Source: Draconibacterium aestuarii
GTDB lineage: Bacteria; Bacteroidota; Bacteroidia; Bacteroidales; Prolixibacteraceae
Direction of reading: 5' to 3'
Assembly: GCA_026671195.1 (NCBI GenBank)
Contig: JAPOHD010000062.1
Span: forward strand, 23,434 to 87,433
DNA length: 64,000 nt
Each line of letters starts with the position of its first letter. Positions within the stretch are counted from its first letter, which is position 1. Of the stretch, positions 27,391 to 35,904 are shown in pieces. Below the pieces are notes generated by a model. It had not been told where the DNA came from. It did no database searches and was given only the letters and a program-made list of their open reading frames with translations. Position numbers and translations under genes: made by a program.

Positions 27391-27820
27391 AATTGAATAC
27401 TCTGAGTGTTGAATTCCCTAACACCGAAACATTATATTGTTTTAGTGGAGCCGATGCCGGACCTGAAATGGGATTTGCAGAGTAAAAAAGTGAATATTGA
27501 GATTCGCAACAAGGACAAGCTGCCAGCAATCCGTCAGGTTCAAGATGGCATGATTGACTGATTTCGTGTGTACAGGTTGCATCGTATGCGTAATATTCTC
27601 CAACCACATGGCACGATACAATAACGCCTCCAAAACCAACGTATTCAAAATAAACGGAACTTCCCGGATTTTGGAGTTCATTGTAAATATTCAGATTGAT
27701 GGTAAAATTAACAGGTACTTCCGGTACTTGCGAATCAATCTCATCGCACGATAAGTTTGTTACCATTAATAGTATGAAAAAGAATAAATACTTCCCGTTT
27801 TTTACAAACAACTTCCCCAT
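27389..27820 (-). CDS. Rieske-like lipoprotein with a C-x-H / C-x-x-C cluster motif
   Basis: A 143-residue probable lipoprotein: signal peptide with lipobox TNLSC (Cys25), then a small beta-rich domain ending in a Rieske-type site. The first ligand pair is CTH (Cys83, His85); where a canonical Rieske protein has CPxH, this one has CPCC (Cys102, Cys105), followed by the usual ES.YS and GPASAPLKQY. So the second histidine is replaced by cysteine. It could bind a [2Fe-2S] cluster with three Cys and one His, or have lost the cluster. The ATG at 27820 is chosen because it starts a proper signal peptide; the longer open frame does not. Confidence 0.8.
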   Translation of the reverse strand: MGKLFVKNGKYLFFFILLMVTNLSCDEIDSQVPEVPVNFTINLNIYNELQNPGSSVYFEYVGFGGVIVSCHVVGEYYAYDATCTHEISQSCHLEPDGLLAACPCCESQYSLFYSANPISGPASAPLKQYNVSVLGNSTLRVFN

Positions 27821-27847
27821 TTTTCGTACTTTTATAAACTGTAACAA

Positions 27848-27855
27848 CAAAAGTA
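27848..27855 (-). promoter_or_regulatory. -7 promoter element for the Rieske-like gene
   Basis: On the minus strand TACTTTTG matches TAnnTTTG, 27 bases before the ATG at 27820. This position supports the shorter gene model. Confidence 0.5.
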
Positions 27856-27884
27856 GAGTTTTTATTGAATTCTGAACATAAGAG

Positions 27885-28274
27885 ATGGACGATCTGATAG
27901 TAATCATATTAACCTTGGCAGTGGCGGTAATTGGCGTAATTAACCAACAGAAAAAGAAAAAGGCCGCACAAAATCCTGCTGGAAAAGTTACAAAACAACC
28001 AACGGATTTTTGGGATATGATTATGGATGCACAAAACGAACAGGCAGAAAATGTGCCTGAATATGTTGAGCCGCAAACTGAATTTGAAGAATACAAAGAG
28101 CCTGAAGATAAAATAGAATATCAGTTTGTTCCAAGCAGTGAAGGAATTACTGAAATTGAAAACGAAACAAAAGTAATTTCGAAAAAGAAACTGCAGGCGA
28201 CGGTTGATGGTGAAGAATTTTCGCTGAGAAAAGCCGTAATTTACAACGAAATATTACAACGGAAGTATACGTAA
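27885..28274 (+). CDS. Hypothetical membrane-anchored protein
   Basis: A 129-residue protein with one N-terminal membrane helix (about 3-20), a basic cluster QQKKKKAA just inside it, an acidic middle (about 55-95) and a conserved-looking basic tail ending FSLRKAVIYNEILQRKY. That tail, predicted helical, is a pattern I have seen in uncharacterised Bacteroidota proteins, but no function is known to me. It is transcribed towards greA, from which it is separated by a promoter and a hairpin. Confidence 0.65.
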   Translation: MDDLIVIILTLAVAVIGVINQQKKKKAAQNPAGKVTKQPTDFWDMIMDAQNEQAENVPEYVEPQTEFEEYKEPEDKIEYQFVPSSEGITEIENETKVISKKKLQATVDGEEFSLRKAVIYNEILQRKYT

Positions 28275-28319
28275 TTAGGTATAAATCACGCAATTCGATT
28301 ATTTTTTCTGTCGTATTGT

Positions 28320-28349
28320 TTTGAATTAGGCAGAAAATATATAGTTTTG
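28320..28349 (+). promoter_or_regulatory. Promoter for greA
   Basis: TTTG (28320-28323) lies 18 bases upstream of TAGTTTTG (28342-28349). The predicted start near 28356 falls at the foot of the hairpin described next, leaving a leader of about 85 bases before greA. Confidence 0.55.
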
Positions 28350-28354
28350 CACGA

Positions 28355-28395
28355 GGAAGAGTTCCGAATCGTTCGGGATTCTTTCTATTTTTTTT
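28355..28395 (+). terminator. Terminator-like hairpin between the greA promoter and greA
   Basis: A 14-base-pair stem (28355-28368 with 28372-28385, three G-T pairs) has a TCG loop and is followed by TATTTTTTTT. By shape it is an intrinsic terminator. It may end the upstream hypothetical gene, or, if the promoter at 28320-28349 is real, act as an attenuator within the greA leader. Confidence 0.8.
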
Positions 28396-28440
28396 ATATA
28401 GTATCAAACAACGATAACAGATTAATAAGGAGGATAAAAA

Positions 28441-28914
28441 ATGTCCGAAGTAACATATTTAACACAAGCAGGATTAGAGAAGCTCAAAAAAGAGTTGGAA
28501 CATTTAAAAAATGTTGAGCGTCCTGCCATTTCGAAACAAATTGGTGAGGCAATTGAAAAAGGCGATATCTCAGAGAATGCCGAGTATGATGCTGCTAAAG
28601 ATGCACAAGGAATGCTTGAAGCAAAAATTGCTCTGTTGCAAGGGAAAGTAGCCAATGCGCGAATTCTGGACGAGTCAAAAATAGATACGTCTAAAGTTCA
28701 GATATTGAACAAGGTAACGATCAAGAACAAAAAGAATAATGCTACCATGCAGTACACTTTGGTTCCTGAAAGTGAAGCTGATTTAAAAGCGGGTAAACTG
28801 TCGATAAAAACCCCGATTGCCAAAGGTTTGCTTGGGAAAAAAGTTGGCGATGAGGTGGAAATAAAGGTACCTTCGGGTATTATTCCTTTTGAGATTGTTG
28901 AAATTTCAATCTAA
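28441..28914 (+). CDS. greA: Transcription elongation factor GreA
   Basis: Binds RNA polymerase and stimulates cleavage of backtracked RNA. The 157 residues have the N-terminal coiled-coil hairpin with YLTQAGLEKLKKELEHL and the tip motif GDISENAEYDAAKDAQ, whose acidic residues reach the polymerase active site, then the C-terminal FKBP-like domain with PIAKGLLGKKVGDEV. An AAGGAGGAT Shine-Dalgarno sequence precedes the ATG, which is uncommon in this window. The HIT gene follows after 6 bases, so the two form an operon. Confidence 0.97.
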   Translation: MSEVTYLTQAGLEKLKKELEHLKNVERPAISKQIGEAIEKGDISENAEYDAAKDAQGMLEAKIALLQGKVANARILDESKIDTSKVQILNKVTIKNKKNNATMQYTLVPESEADLKAGKLSIKTPIAKGLLGKKVGDEVEIKVPSGIIPFEIVEISI

Positions 28915-28920
28915 ATCAAA

Positions 28921-29316
28921 ATGGCCAGTCTCTTTACGAAAATAGTAAATGGCGAAATTCCGGCTTACAAAGTAGCCGAGGATGAAAATTATTTTGCCTT
29001 TCTCGACATTTTTCCGGTAGCCAAAGGTCATACCCTGGTTATTCCGAAAAAAGAAGTAGACTACCTTTTCGATTTAGATGATGAAACATATGCCGGATTG
29101 CAGTTGTTTGCTAAAAAAATTGCAAAAGGATTGAAAAAGGCGATTCCATGCGAGAAAGTTGGTGTTCTGGTTTTAGGACTTGAAGTACCACACGCACACA
29201 TCCATCTGGTGCCCATGCAAAACGAAGGCGACTTGCTTAACTTTTCGGAGAAGAAGAAATTCACTCCCGAAGAATTTCAGGAAATAACAAAATTGATTTC
29301 AGATAATATTGAATAA
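28921..29316 (+). CDS. HIT-family nucleotide hydrolase
   Basis: A 131-residue histidine-triad protein, cleaving nucleoside phosphoramidates or dinucleoside polyphosphates. The triad HAHIHLVP (about 90-97) is intact, and the start, MASLFTKIVNGEIPAYKV, with FLDIFPVAKGHTLVIPKK is typical of the HinT branch. Second gene of a greA operon, ended by a terminator. Confidence 0.93.
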   Translation: MASLFTKIVNGEIPAYKVAEDENYFAFLDIFPVAKGHTLVIPKKEVDYLFDLDDETYAGLQLFAKKIAKGLKKAIPCEKVGVLVLGLEVPHAHIHLVPMQNEGDLLNFSEKKKFTPEEFQEITKLISDNIE

Positions 29317-29317
29317 G

Positions 29318-29343
29318 AGCTCGGTATAATCCGGGCTTTTTTT
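29318..29343 (+). terminator. Terminator of the greA-HIT operon
   Basis: AGCTCGG pairs with CCGGGCT (one G-T) around a six-base loop and is followed by seven T residues. Confidence 0.82.
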
Positions 29344-29432
29344 CGTCCTTTATTCTACCATTTTTTATCAACATATCCCTGTATTAGAGCCCAAAATCAG
29401 TACCTTTAAGAACTTTTTTTAGCAAGTTTTTT

Positions 29433-32400
29433 ATGGTTCCTTTTACTCATTTACACGTACATTCACAATATTCGATTCTCGATGGTGCCGCAAGTATTGG
29501 CGCTCTGGTTAATAAGGCCAAGTCGGACAATATGAGCACTTTGGCACTAACCGATCACGGTGCCATGTTTGGTATTAAAGAGTTTCATGCGGCCTGCAAA
29601 AAGGCAGAAATTAAACCCATTCTCGGCTGCGAAACTTATGTGGCAGCTCGTTCAATTAACGACAAAAGGGACAAAATCGACCGCTCGGGACATCACCTTA
29701 TTCTTTTGGCAAAAAATAAGGTTGGGTACCGAAACCTGATAAAGCTGATTTCGGTGGCATCAACCGACGGATTTTATTACAAACCACGTATCGATAAAGC
29801 GCTGCTTGAAAAATATCATGAAGGGTTGGTGGCGTCATCGGCTTGTTTGGGGGGAGAAATTCCGCAGCATATCATGAACAACGACATGAAAGCTGCTGAA
29901 GAAGCAATTTTGTGGTACAAAAAACTGTTCGGCGACGATTATTATTTGGAATTAATGCGTCATCCGGCCGAAGCTCAACAACAGAGAGAGGATGTTTACG
30001 ATTGGCAGGTAAAAGTAAATAAGGTGCTTGTTCCTTTGGCGAAAAAAATGGGTGTAAAATTAATTGCAACCAATGATATTCATTTTACCAATGCCGAAGA
30101 TGCCGATGCACACGACTTGCTTATATGTTTAAATACCGGGAAAGATTTTGATGATCCAAACCGGATGCGTTACACCAAACAAGAGTGGTTTAAAACGCAG
30201 GCCGAAATGAATGAGCTGTTTTCCGATCTTCCGGAAGCACTGCAGAATACAACTGAAATAGCCAGCAAGATTGAGTCTTTTGAACTTGATTCGGCACCTA
30301 TTATGCCGGTTTTTCCAATCCCAAAAGAGATAGGAACCGAAGATGAATTTCGGAAAAAATATTCGGAGGAAGATTTGAGGGAAGAGTTTGGCAGCGATGC
30401 TTTTGATCGTTTGGGAGGATATGAAAAAGTGGTAAGGGTAAAACTCGAATCTGCTTTTTTGGAACACCTTACGTTTGAAGGAGCCATAGAACGCTACGGT
30501 GAACCGCTCGAAAAACATGTGGTTGAGCGTTTGGAATTTGAGCTCAATACGATTAAGGTAATGGGATATCCCGGGTACTTTCTTATCACCCAGGATTTTA
30601 TCAACTGGGCCAAAGAAAATGGTGTTATTGTTGGCCCAGGCCGTGGATCGGCAGCAGGAGCTGCAGTTGCCTATTGTTCCGGAATTACCAATATCGATCC
30701 CATTAAATACGATTTGCTGTTCGAGCGTTTTTTAAATCCCGATCGTATTTCACTTCCCGATGTGGATATTGATTTTGATGATGACGGTCGCCAGGCGGTT
30801 TTGGATTACGTAACCGATAAATACGGGCAGGACAAAGTAGCTCATATTTGTACCTTCGGTACCATGGCCACCAAATCGTCGATTCGGGATGTGGCGCGGG
30901 TTTTAAAATTACCGCTTCCCGAAGCTGACCGTCTTGCCAAACTGGTTCCCGATGCCCCCAAAATGAGCTTCAAAAAAGCATTTGCAGAAAGTCCGGAATT
31001 GAAACAGGAGAAAGAATCTCCGGTTGAATTGGTGGCGCAAACCATGAAATTTGCCGAATCTCTGGAAGGTTCAGTGCGGCAAACAGGTGTACATGCTTGT
31101 GGTGTTATTATCGGTCGCGACCCACTTTCTGATCATATTCCTTTAATGCCAACAAAGGAGGAGAAACTTTACACGACTCAATATGATGGTCGTTTTGTGG
31201 AGGACATTGGTCTGTTAAAAATGGACTTCCTGGGGTTAAAAACGCTTTCGATTATAAAAGAATGTCTTGAAAATATAAGGCTTTCGAAAGGAATAAGAAT
31301 CGACATCAACAAAATCCCACTTGAGGATGAGAAAACCTTCGAACTTTTCAGTCATGGCGAAACTACAGCAATCTTCCAGTTTGAATCGGATGGAATGAAA
31401 AAGCATCTTCGCGATCTGAAACCTAACCGTTTTGAGGATTTGGTTGCGATGAACGCCTTGTATCGTCCGGGGCCTATGGAATACATTCCCGATTACATTG
31501 CCCGTAAACATGGCCGTCAAAAAGTAGATTACGATGTACCTATGATGGAAAAGTATCTGAATGACACTTACGGTATTACGGTGTTTCAGGAGCAAGTGAT
31601 GTTACTTTCGCGGCTGCTTGCAGGCTTTACACGGGGTGACTCCGACACACTTCGTAAGGCAATGGGTAAAAAAATTATGGCGGTAATGAATAAATTGAAA
31701 GTTAAGTTTGTGGATGGTTGTAAAGCCAACTTTCAATTTGTTGATGAATGTAAAAATAAAGGGAAACAACCCGAAGAGGTAATAGAGAAAATCTGGAAAG
31801 ACTGGGAGGCATTTGCTTCGTACGCATTTAATAAATCACATTCGGTTTGTTATGCTTACATTGCTTATCAAACGGGGTATTTGAAGGCGCACTTCCCGGC
31901 AGAGTTTATGGCTGCCAACCTTAGCCGAAACCTTAGTAATATTGTTGATATCACCAAATTGATGACCGAGTGTAAGCGCATGAAGTTAAATGTCTTAGGG
32001 CCAGATATTAACGAAAGTTTTATCAAGTTTACGGCCAATAAAATTGGAGATATTCGTTTCGGAATGGGTGCAATTAAAGGCGTTGGTTCAGCCGCCGTTC
32101 AGAATATTATTGATGTTCGCGAGGAACACGGGGAATATAAAACGGTTTACGATTTGGTAGAAAATGTGAACCTGCAATCGGTAAATAAAAAGAACCTTGA
32201 AGCGCTGGCAATGGCGGGTGCTTTTGATAACCTCGAAGGAACCAATCGTAGTTGTTTTTTTGCCGGCGACGATGAAAATGATAGTACTACTTTTATCGAG
32301 AAATTAATACGCTATGGCAACCGTCTTCAGATGGAAGCCCAAAGTGCGCAGCAAAGTTTATTTGGTGGAATGGGTAGTGCACAGGATATTCAAAAACCAC

Positions 32401-33077
32401 CTATCCCGAAAGTGGAAGAATGGGCAAAACTGGTTCTTCTCGAAAAAGAAAAGAACCTGATTGGAATTTATCTGACAGCCCATCCACTCGATGACTACGC
32501 CCTTGAAATCAATAACTTCTGTTCGAGAGATGTGGCATTAAAAGATTTGAATAATGACATAGAACAGTACAAAGACAAAGATTTTACCTTTGGCGGAATG
32601 GTTACGGCAGCCCGGGAGGGAACTTCAAAAAATGGAAATCCGTATGCTACATTAACACTTTCTGATTACACCGATTCGAAAGAATTTTTCTTTTTTGGGA
32701 AAGACTATGTAAACTTTAGCAAATACTGTAAACCCAATCTTTTTCTTATGGTTAGAGGGGCTGTAAAATCGAGATTTAACAGCGATTTTTACGAATTTAA
32801 AGTGTCGGGTATTGAGTTGCTTTCCGAAGTGCGTGAAAGTTATGTGAAGAGCATAACTATTAATCTGCCTTTGCTTACAATTACCGAAAGTATGGTAAAA
32901 ACCATTGAAAATCTGGTGGCTGAGCACAAAGGGAAAACTCTCTTGAATTTTAATGTTTACGACCCCGAGAACAATATGTTTATTAAAATGTTTTCAAGAA
33001 CAGCAAGGGTAAATCCCTCAGACAAGTTTCTTCGCTTTTTTGATGGACGAGCCGATATTAGTTATAGAATTAATTAG
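29433..33077 (+). CDS. dnaE: DNA polymerase III alpha subunit
   Basis: Replicative DNA polymerase catalytic subunit, 1214 residues. The N-terminal PHP domain has HLHVHSQYSILDGA (5-18) and LTDHGAMFG with several metal-ligand histidines still present. The polymerase palm holds GPGRGSAAGA and the catalytic PDVDIDFDDDGR (about 443-454, Asp pair). Further on come FQFESDGMKKHL, YRPGPMEYIPDY, the fingers motif FQEQVM, the helix-hairpin-helix (FGMGAIKGVGSAAV) and an OB-fold domain near 1000-1100. It is followed by trxA after 49 bases. Confidence 0.98.
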   Translation: MVPFTHLHVHSQYSILDGAASIGALVNKAKSDNMSTLALTDHGAMFGIKEFHAACKKAEIKPILGCETYVAARSINDKRDKIDRSGHHLILLAKNKVGYRNLIKLISVASTDGFYYKPRIDKALLEKYHEGLVASSACLGGEIPQHIMNNDMKAAEEAILWYKKLFGDDYYLELMRHPAEAQQQREDVYDWQVKVNKVLVPLAKKMGVKLIATNDIHFTNAEDADAHDLLICLNTGKDFDDPNRMRYTKQEWFKTQAEMNELFSDLPEALQNTTEIASKIESFELDSAPIMPVFPIPKEIGTEDEFRKKYSEEDLREEFGSDAFDRLGGYEKVVRVKLESAFLEHLTFEGAIERYGEPLEKHVVERLEFELNTIKVMGYPGYFLITQDFINWAKENGVIVGPGRGSAAGAAVAYCSGITNIDPIKYDLLFERFLNPDRISLPDVDIDFDDDGRQAVLDYVTDKYGQDKVAHICTFGTMATKSSIRDVARVLKLPLPEADRLAKLVPDAPKMSFKKAFAESPELKQEKESPVELVAQTMKFAESLEGSVRQTGVHACGVIIGRDPLSDHIPLMPTKEEKLYTTQYDGRFVEDIGLLKMDFLGLKTLSIIKECLENIRLSKGIRIDINKIPLEDEKTFELFSHGETTAIFQFESDGMKKHLRDLKPNRFEDLVAMNALYRPGPMEYIPDYIARKHGRQKVDYDVPMMEKYLNDTYGITVFQEQVMLLSRLLAGFTRGDSDTLRKAMGKKIMAVMNKLKVKFVDGCKANFQFVDECKNKGKQPEEVIEKIWKDWEAFASYAFNKSHSVCYAYIAYQTGYLKAHFPAEFMAANLSRNLSNIVDITKLMTECKRMKLNVLGPDINESFIKFTANKIGDIRFGMGAIKGVGSAAVQNIIDVREEHGEYKTVYDLVENVNLQSVNKKNLEALAMAGAFDNLEGTNRSCFFAGDDENDSTTFIEKLIRYGNRLQMEAQSAQQSLFGGMGSAQDIQKPPIPKVEEWAKLVLLEKEKNLIGIYLTAHPLDDYALEINNFCSRDVALKDLNNDIEQYKDKDFTFGGMVTAAREGTSKNGNPYATLTLSDYTDSKEFFFFGKDYVNFSKYCKPNLFLMVRGAVKSRFNSDFYEFKVSGIELLSEVRESYVKSITINLPLLTITESMVKTIENLVAEHKGKTLLNFNVYDPENNMFIKMFSRTARVNPSDKFLRFFDGRADISYRIN

Positions 33078-33126
33078 CTAGTTTTGTAAACCAGATAAGA
33101 ACAACAATTTTAAAAAATTATAAGTT

Positions 33127-33444
33127 ATGGCTTTAGAAATTACAGATGCCAATTTCGAAGAATTGGTGATGAACTCAGACAAACCCGTTATGTTGGACTT
33201 TTGGGCAGTTTGGTGTGGCCCATGTCGTATGATTGCTCCTATTGTTGAGGAAATGTCGACTGAATACGAAGGCAAAGCAGTTATTGGTAAAGTTGATGTT
33301 GACAACAACCAGGAAATTGCGATGAAGTACGGAATCAGAAATATTCCTACCGTATTATTTGTTAAAGGTGGCGAAATAGTAGATAAACAAGTTGGAGCAG
33401 CTCCAAAACAAGCATTTACTGCCAAATTAGACGCTCTTCTTTAA
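33127..33444 (+). CDS. trxA: Thioredoxin
   Basis: General protein disulfide reductase. The active site WCGPC is at about 28-32, with the buried Asp and the cis-proline loop RNIPTVLF. Length 105 is typical and there is no signal peptide, so it is cytoplasmic. Confidence 0.97.
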   Translation: MALEITDANFEELVMNSDKPVMLDFWAVWCGPCRMIAPIVEEMSTEYEGKAVIGKVDVDNNQEIAMKYGIRNIPTVLFVKGGEIVDKQVGAAPKQAFTAKLDALL

Positions 33445-33453
33445 TACATCAAT

Positions 33454-33534
33454 AGCTGTCATTTCGATGAGGAAGGGGAGAAAGCTCCTGTTTATAACTG
33501 GTTTTCCGGTTATTCTTCTCGCGAAATGACAGTT
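33454..33534. repeat. TGTCATTTCG inverted-repeat element after trxA
   Basis: CTGTCATTTCG (33456-33466) and CGAAATGACAG (33522-33532) form an 11-base inverted repeat with partly paired interior arms (GAGGAAG and CTTCTC), followed by TTCTTTTTT. It resembles the element at 48117-48189 and would serve as the trxA terminator. Confidence 0.72.
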
Positions 33535-33549
33535 CTTTTTTACTGCATT

Positions 33550-34479
33550 TTGAAGAATATTTTCGACATAGAAGAATTTCATCAGTTTGATAATCTCGGG
33601 CTTGTGGCACACGAGGTGGTTGAAGGTTTTATTACTGGCTTGCATCGTAGCCCGTTTCATGGGTTTTCGGTAGAATTTGCAGAGCATCGTTTGTATAACC
33701 AGGGTGAATCGACGAAACACATCGACTGGAAATTGTTTGCCCGCACCGACAAACTGTTTGTGAAACAGTACGAAGAAGAAACCAATCTTCGTTGTCAGCT
33801 GGTAATCGATACTTCTTCATCTATGCTTTTCCCGTATTCAAAAGGGAAAAAACACCTTCAAAATAAACTTGCTTTTTCGGTTTACACTGCGGCTGCTTTA
33901 ATTTATTTAATGCGGAAACAGCGCGATGCTGTTGGTTTAACGCTTTTTTCCGATGAAATAGAATTTCACACCGATCCACGCATCTCATCAGTGAATGCAG
34001 AGATTATGTACGGCGAACTTTCAAAATTAATTCAGCCCGAAAATGCCAGCTTGCGCAAAACCACAAACACAACCCAGGTACTTCATCAAATTGCTGAGAA
34101 TATTCACAAACGCTCGTTGGTGATTATTTTTAGCGATATGTTAGATGGCTCTAAAACCGATGAGCTTTTTTCCGCTCTTCAACACCTCCGATACAATAAA
34201 CACGAGGTTATTCTTTTTCATGTTACCGACCATGCCTTAGAGCGTGAATTCGATTTTAATAATCAGCCGCATAAATTTGTTGATTTAGAAAGTGGGCAGG
34301 TGGTAAAGTTTAATCCCTGGGAAGTGAAAAAGCACTACGTTTCAACAGTTAAAAATTATTTTGAAGACCTGAAAGTGAAATGCGGTCAGTATCAGATTGA
34401 TTTAGCTGAAGCCGACATCAACAAAGATTTCAAACAAGTTTTATTCTCCTATCTGGTAAAGCGCAGAAAGTTATACTAA
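33550..34479 (+). CDS. DUF58 domain-containing protein
   Basis: A protein with a von Willebrand A-like DUF58 domain. Family hallmarks are SPFHGFSVEFAEHRLYN near 38-55, DWKLFARTDKLFVKQYEEE and the MIDAS-like VIDTSSSM near 85-92. DUF58 genes usually stand beside a MoxR-type AAA ATPase; none is next to this one. The start is uncertain: TTG at 33550 gives MKNIFDIEEFHQF, while the first ATG (33526) lies inside the arm of the repeat element and adds residues unlike the family. Its stop overlaps the stop of the convergent exporter gene by 4 bases. Confidence 0.85.
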   Translation: MKNIFDIEEFHQFDNLGLVAHEVVEGFITGLHRSPFHGFSVEFAEHRLYNQGESTKHIDWKLFARTDKLFVKQYEEETNLRCQLVIDTSSSMLFPYSKGKKHLQNKLAFSVYTAAALIYLMRKQRDAVGLTLFSDEIEFHTDPRISSVNAEIMYGELSKLIQPENASLRKTTNTTQVLHQIAENIHKRSLVIIFSDMLDGSKTDELFSALQHLRYNKHEVILFHVTDHALEREFDFNNQPHKFVDLESGQVVKFNPWEVKKHYVSTVKNYFEDLKVKCGQYQIDLAEADINKDFKQVLFSYLVKRRKLY

Positions 34480-34964
34480 TTGCCGCTTTTCACTGATTTT
34501 TTAATGGATTCTTTCCGTGTAATCAGCATGGGCATTGATACTCCAATGGCAAGTGAAATGAGTACGAAAATCATTTTTGCCCCGTTGTTTACTGTGTCGA
34601 TCAATGTTTGTATGTAAATGTCAGTATCCTCAAGATCAATCAGTGCAATCAACCCCAGCATCATTCGGTAAGCAAATGCTCCGGGAACCATTGGAATTAC
34701 TCCAGGAATAGAAAAAACAAGCGGAGGACTTTTCTTCATATGAGCCATTTGTATGCTAATTATCCCGATGATTGTAGCCCCAATAAATGATGCAAAAACA
34801 ATTTCAACACCCAAAAACATAGAACCAAATTTTATTAATCCACCAATTGCTCCCAAAGCACCAATGGGGAAAAGTGTGCGTATGGGGACATTAAAAAGAA
34901 TGGCAAATCCTACGGCTGCAATTCCCGACCAAAAGGCTTTTATAAGTATTCCGAGTAAAATCAT
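34476..34964 (-). CDS. Threonine/serine exporter, small subunit (ThrE2, YjjB-like)
   Basis: A 162-residue membrane protein with about five helices matching the C-terminal half of ThrE. FSIPGVIPMVPGAFAYR is the family signature. It would pair with the protein encoded at 34966-35739, one base upstream, to make a split exporter. In Escherichia coli the YjjPB pair exports succinate, so an acid rather than an amino acid is possible. Confidence 0.88.
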   Translation of the reverse strand: MILLGILIKAFWSGIAAVGFAILFNVPIRTLFPIGALGAIGGLIKFGSMFLGVEIVFASFIGATIIGIISIQMAHMKKSPPLVFSIPGVIPMVPGAFAYRMMLGLIALIDLEDTDIYIQTLIDTVNNGAKMIFVLISLAIGVSMPMLITRKESIKKSVKSGN

Positions 34965-34965
34965 G

Positions 34966-35739
34966 TCAGAAATTTAAAATCATTTTAGATGTAAAAAGGC
35001 CTAATGCTATGGCAAATGCTATTATCAATCCGTTAATGGCACGAACAATTCCATTCTGAATATTTCCGTCAAACATGTCTGTTACAGAATTAATAAGCGG
35101 TATTCCGGGCACAAGAAAAAGAACGGATGTGGCCACCGCCTTGTCTGGTTCGGCGCCAATTGCAAATTTTTCGGATAAGCCTGCAATAAACGATGCTACC
35201 AGAGCCGCAAAAAACACACTTAAATAAGGATTGAATTTTCTACGTACGGCTTCTTGTCTGGTAAAAAGTCCAATGACAGTGGCAATAAAAGCCACTCCCA
35301 TATTTATTACATCTCCTCCAAAAAGATTGCAAAATCCTGCTCCGGCTGCACCTACCATTACCAGAAGTATCCATCGCGGATAATGTGGTAATGATTTTAA
35401 CCGTTGTAGTTCAGTATTGATTTTTTCAACAGGCCAGTTTTGTTCTTTAACATTCCAGCTTAAATGGCTGATTCCGCTTACCATTTTAAAATTGGGGTGA
35501 AGCGGTGAAATTCGTTTCATCCGGCTAAAAAAATACTCCTGGTCCGTTTCGATGATGGTAAGCATTAAAGCTCTTTGGGTTATGAGCAATTCAATTCTAT
35601 ATCCCAGACTATTCGCAATTCGTTTCATAGTTATACGGGTGCGGTGCGTGCTTGCCCCCGAACTCATTAATAATGCCCCAATTTCCAGAAGTGTATTTCC
35701 AACCGATTGTGCATTTGTAATTGAATCTTTCATTTTCAA
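34966..35739 (-). CDS. Threonine/serine exporter, large subunit (ThrE, YjjP-like)
   Basis: The N-terminal DUF1212 half of a split ThrE exporter. A cytoplasmic region with LLMSSGASTHRTRITMKR (about 22-39) is the family signature; about five membrane helices follow, with VLFLVPGIPLINSVTDMFDG near 208-227, named by its VPGIPLIN core. The next gene starts one base after its stop, indicating translational coupling and a two-subunit transporter. Confidence 0.88.
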   Translation of the reverse strand: MKMKDSITNAQSVGNTLLEIGALLMSSGASTHRTRITMKRIANSLGYRIELLITQRALMLTIIETDQEYFFSRMKRISPLHPNFKMVSGISHLSWNVKEQNWPVEKINTELQRLKSLPHYPRWILLVMVGAAGAGFCNLFGGDVINMGVAFIATVIGLFTRQEAVRRKFNPYLSVFFAALVASFIAGLSEKFAIGAEPDKAVATSVLFLVPGIPLINSVTDMFDGNIQNGIVRAINGLIIAFAIALGLFTSKMILNF

Positions 35740-35904
35740 TAATTCAAATATTTATTGAATACGCGTGCAAAAGTAGTGTATTCGATACTCTTTTCCTTGA
35801 ATTATACCGAAGCAGGACAGTAATGTAATGTTCTGTAAACAAATGTGTTTTTAATCTCATTCAAATTCCTTAAATTTAAATGATTATCAATTAAATCCCC
35901 GTTT

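Noticed and set aside
27821..28096. 92-codon upstream extension of the Rieske-like gene
   Set aside because: It would precede a clear signal peptide and lipobox, and the promoter at 27848-27855 falls inside it.
30129..31595. Antisense frames of 119-129 codons within dnaE
   Set aside because: Inside the polymerase gene, no promoter or domain.
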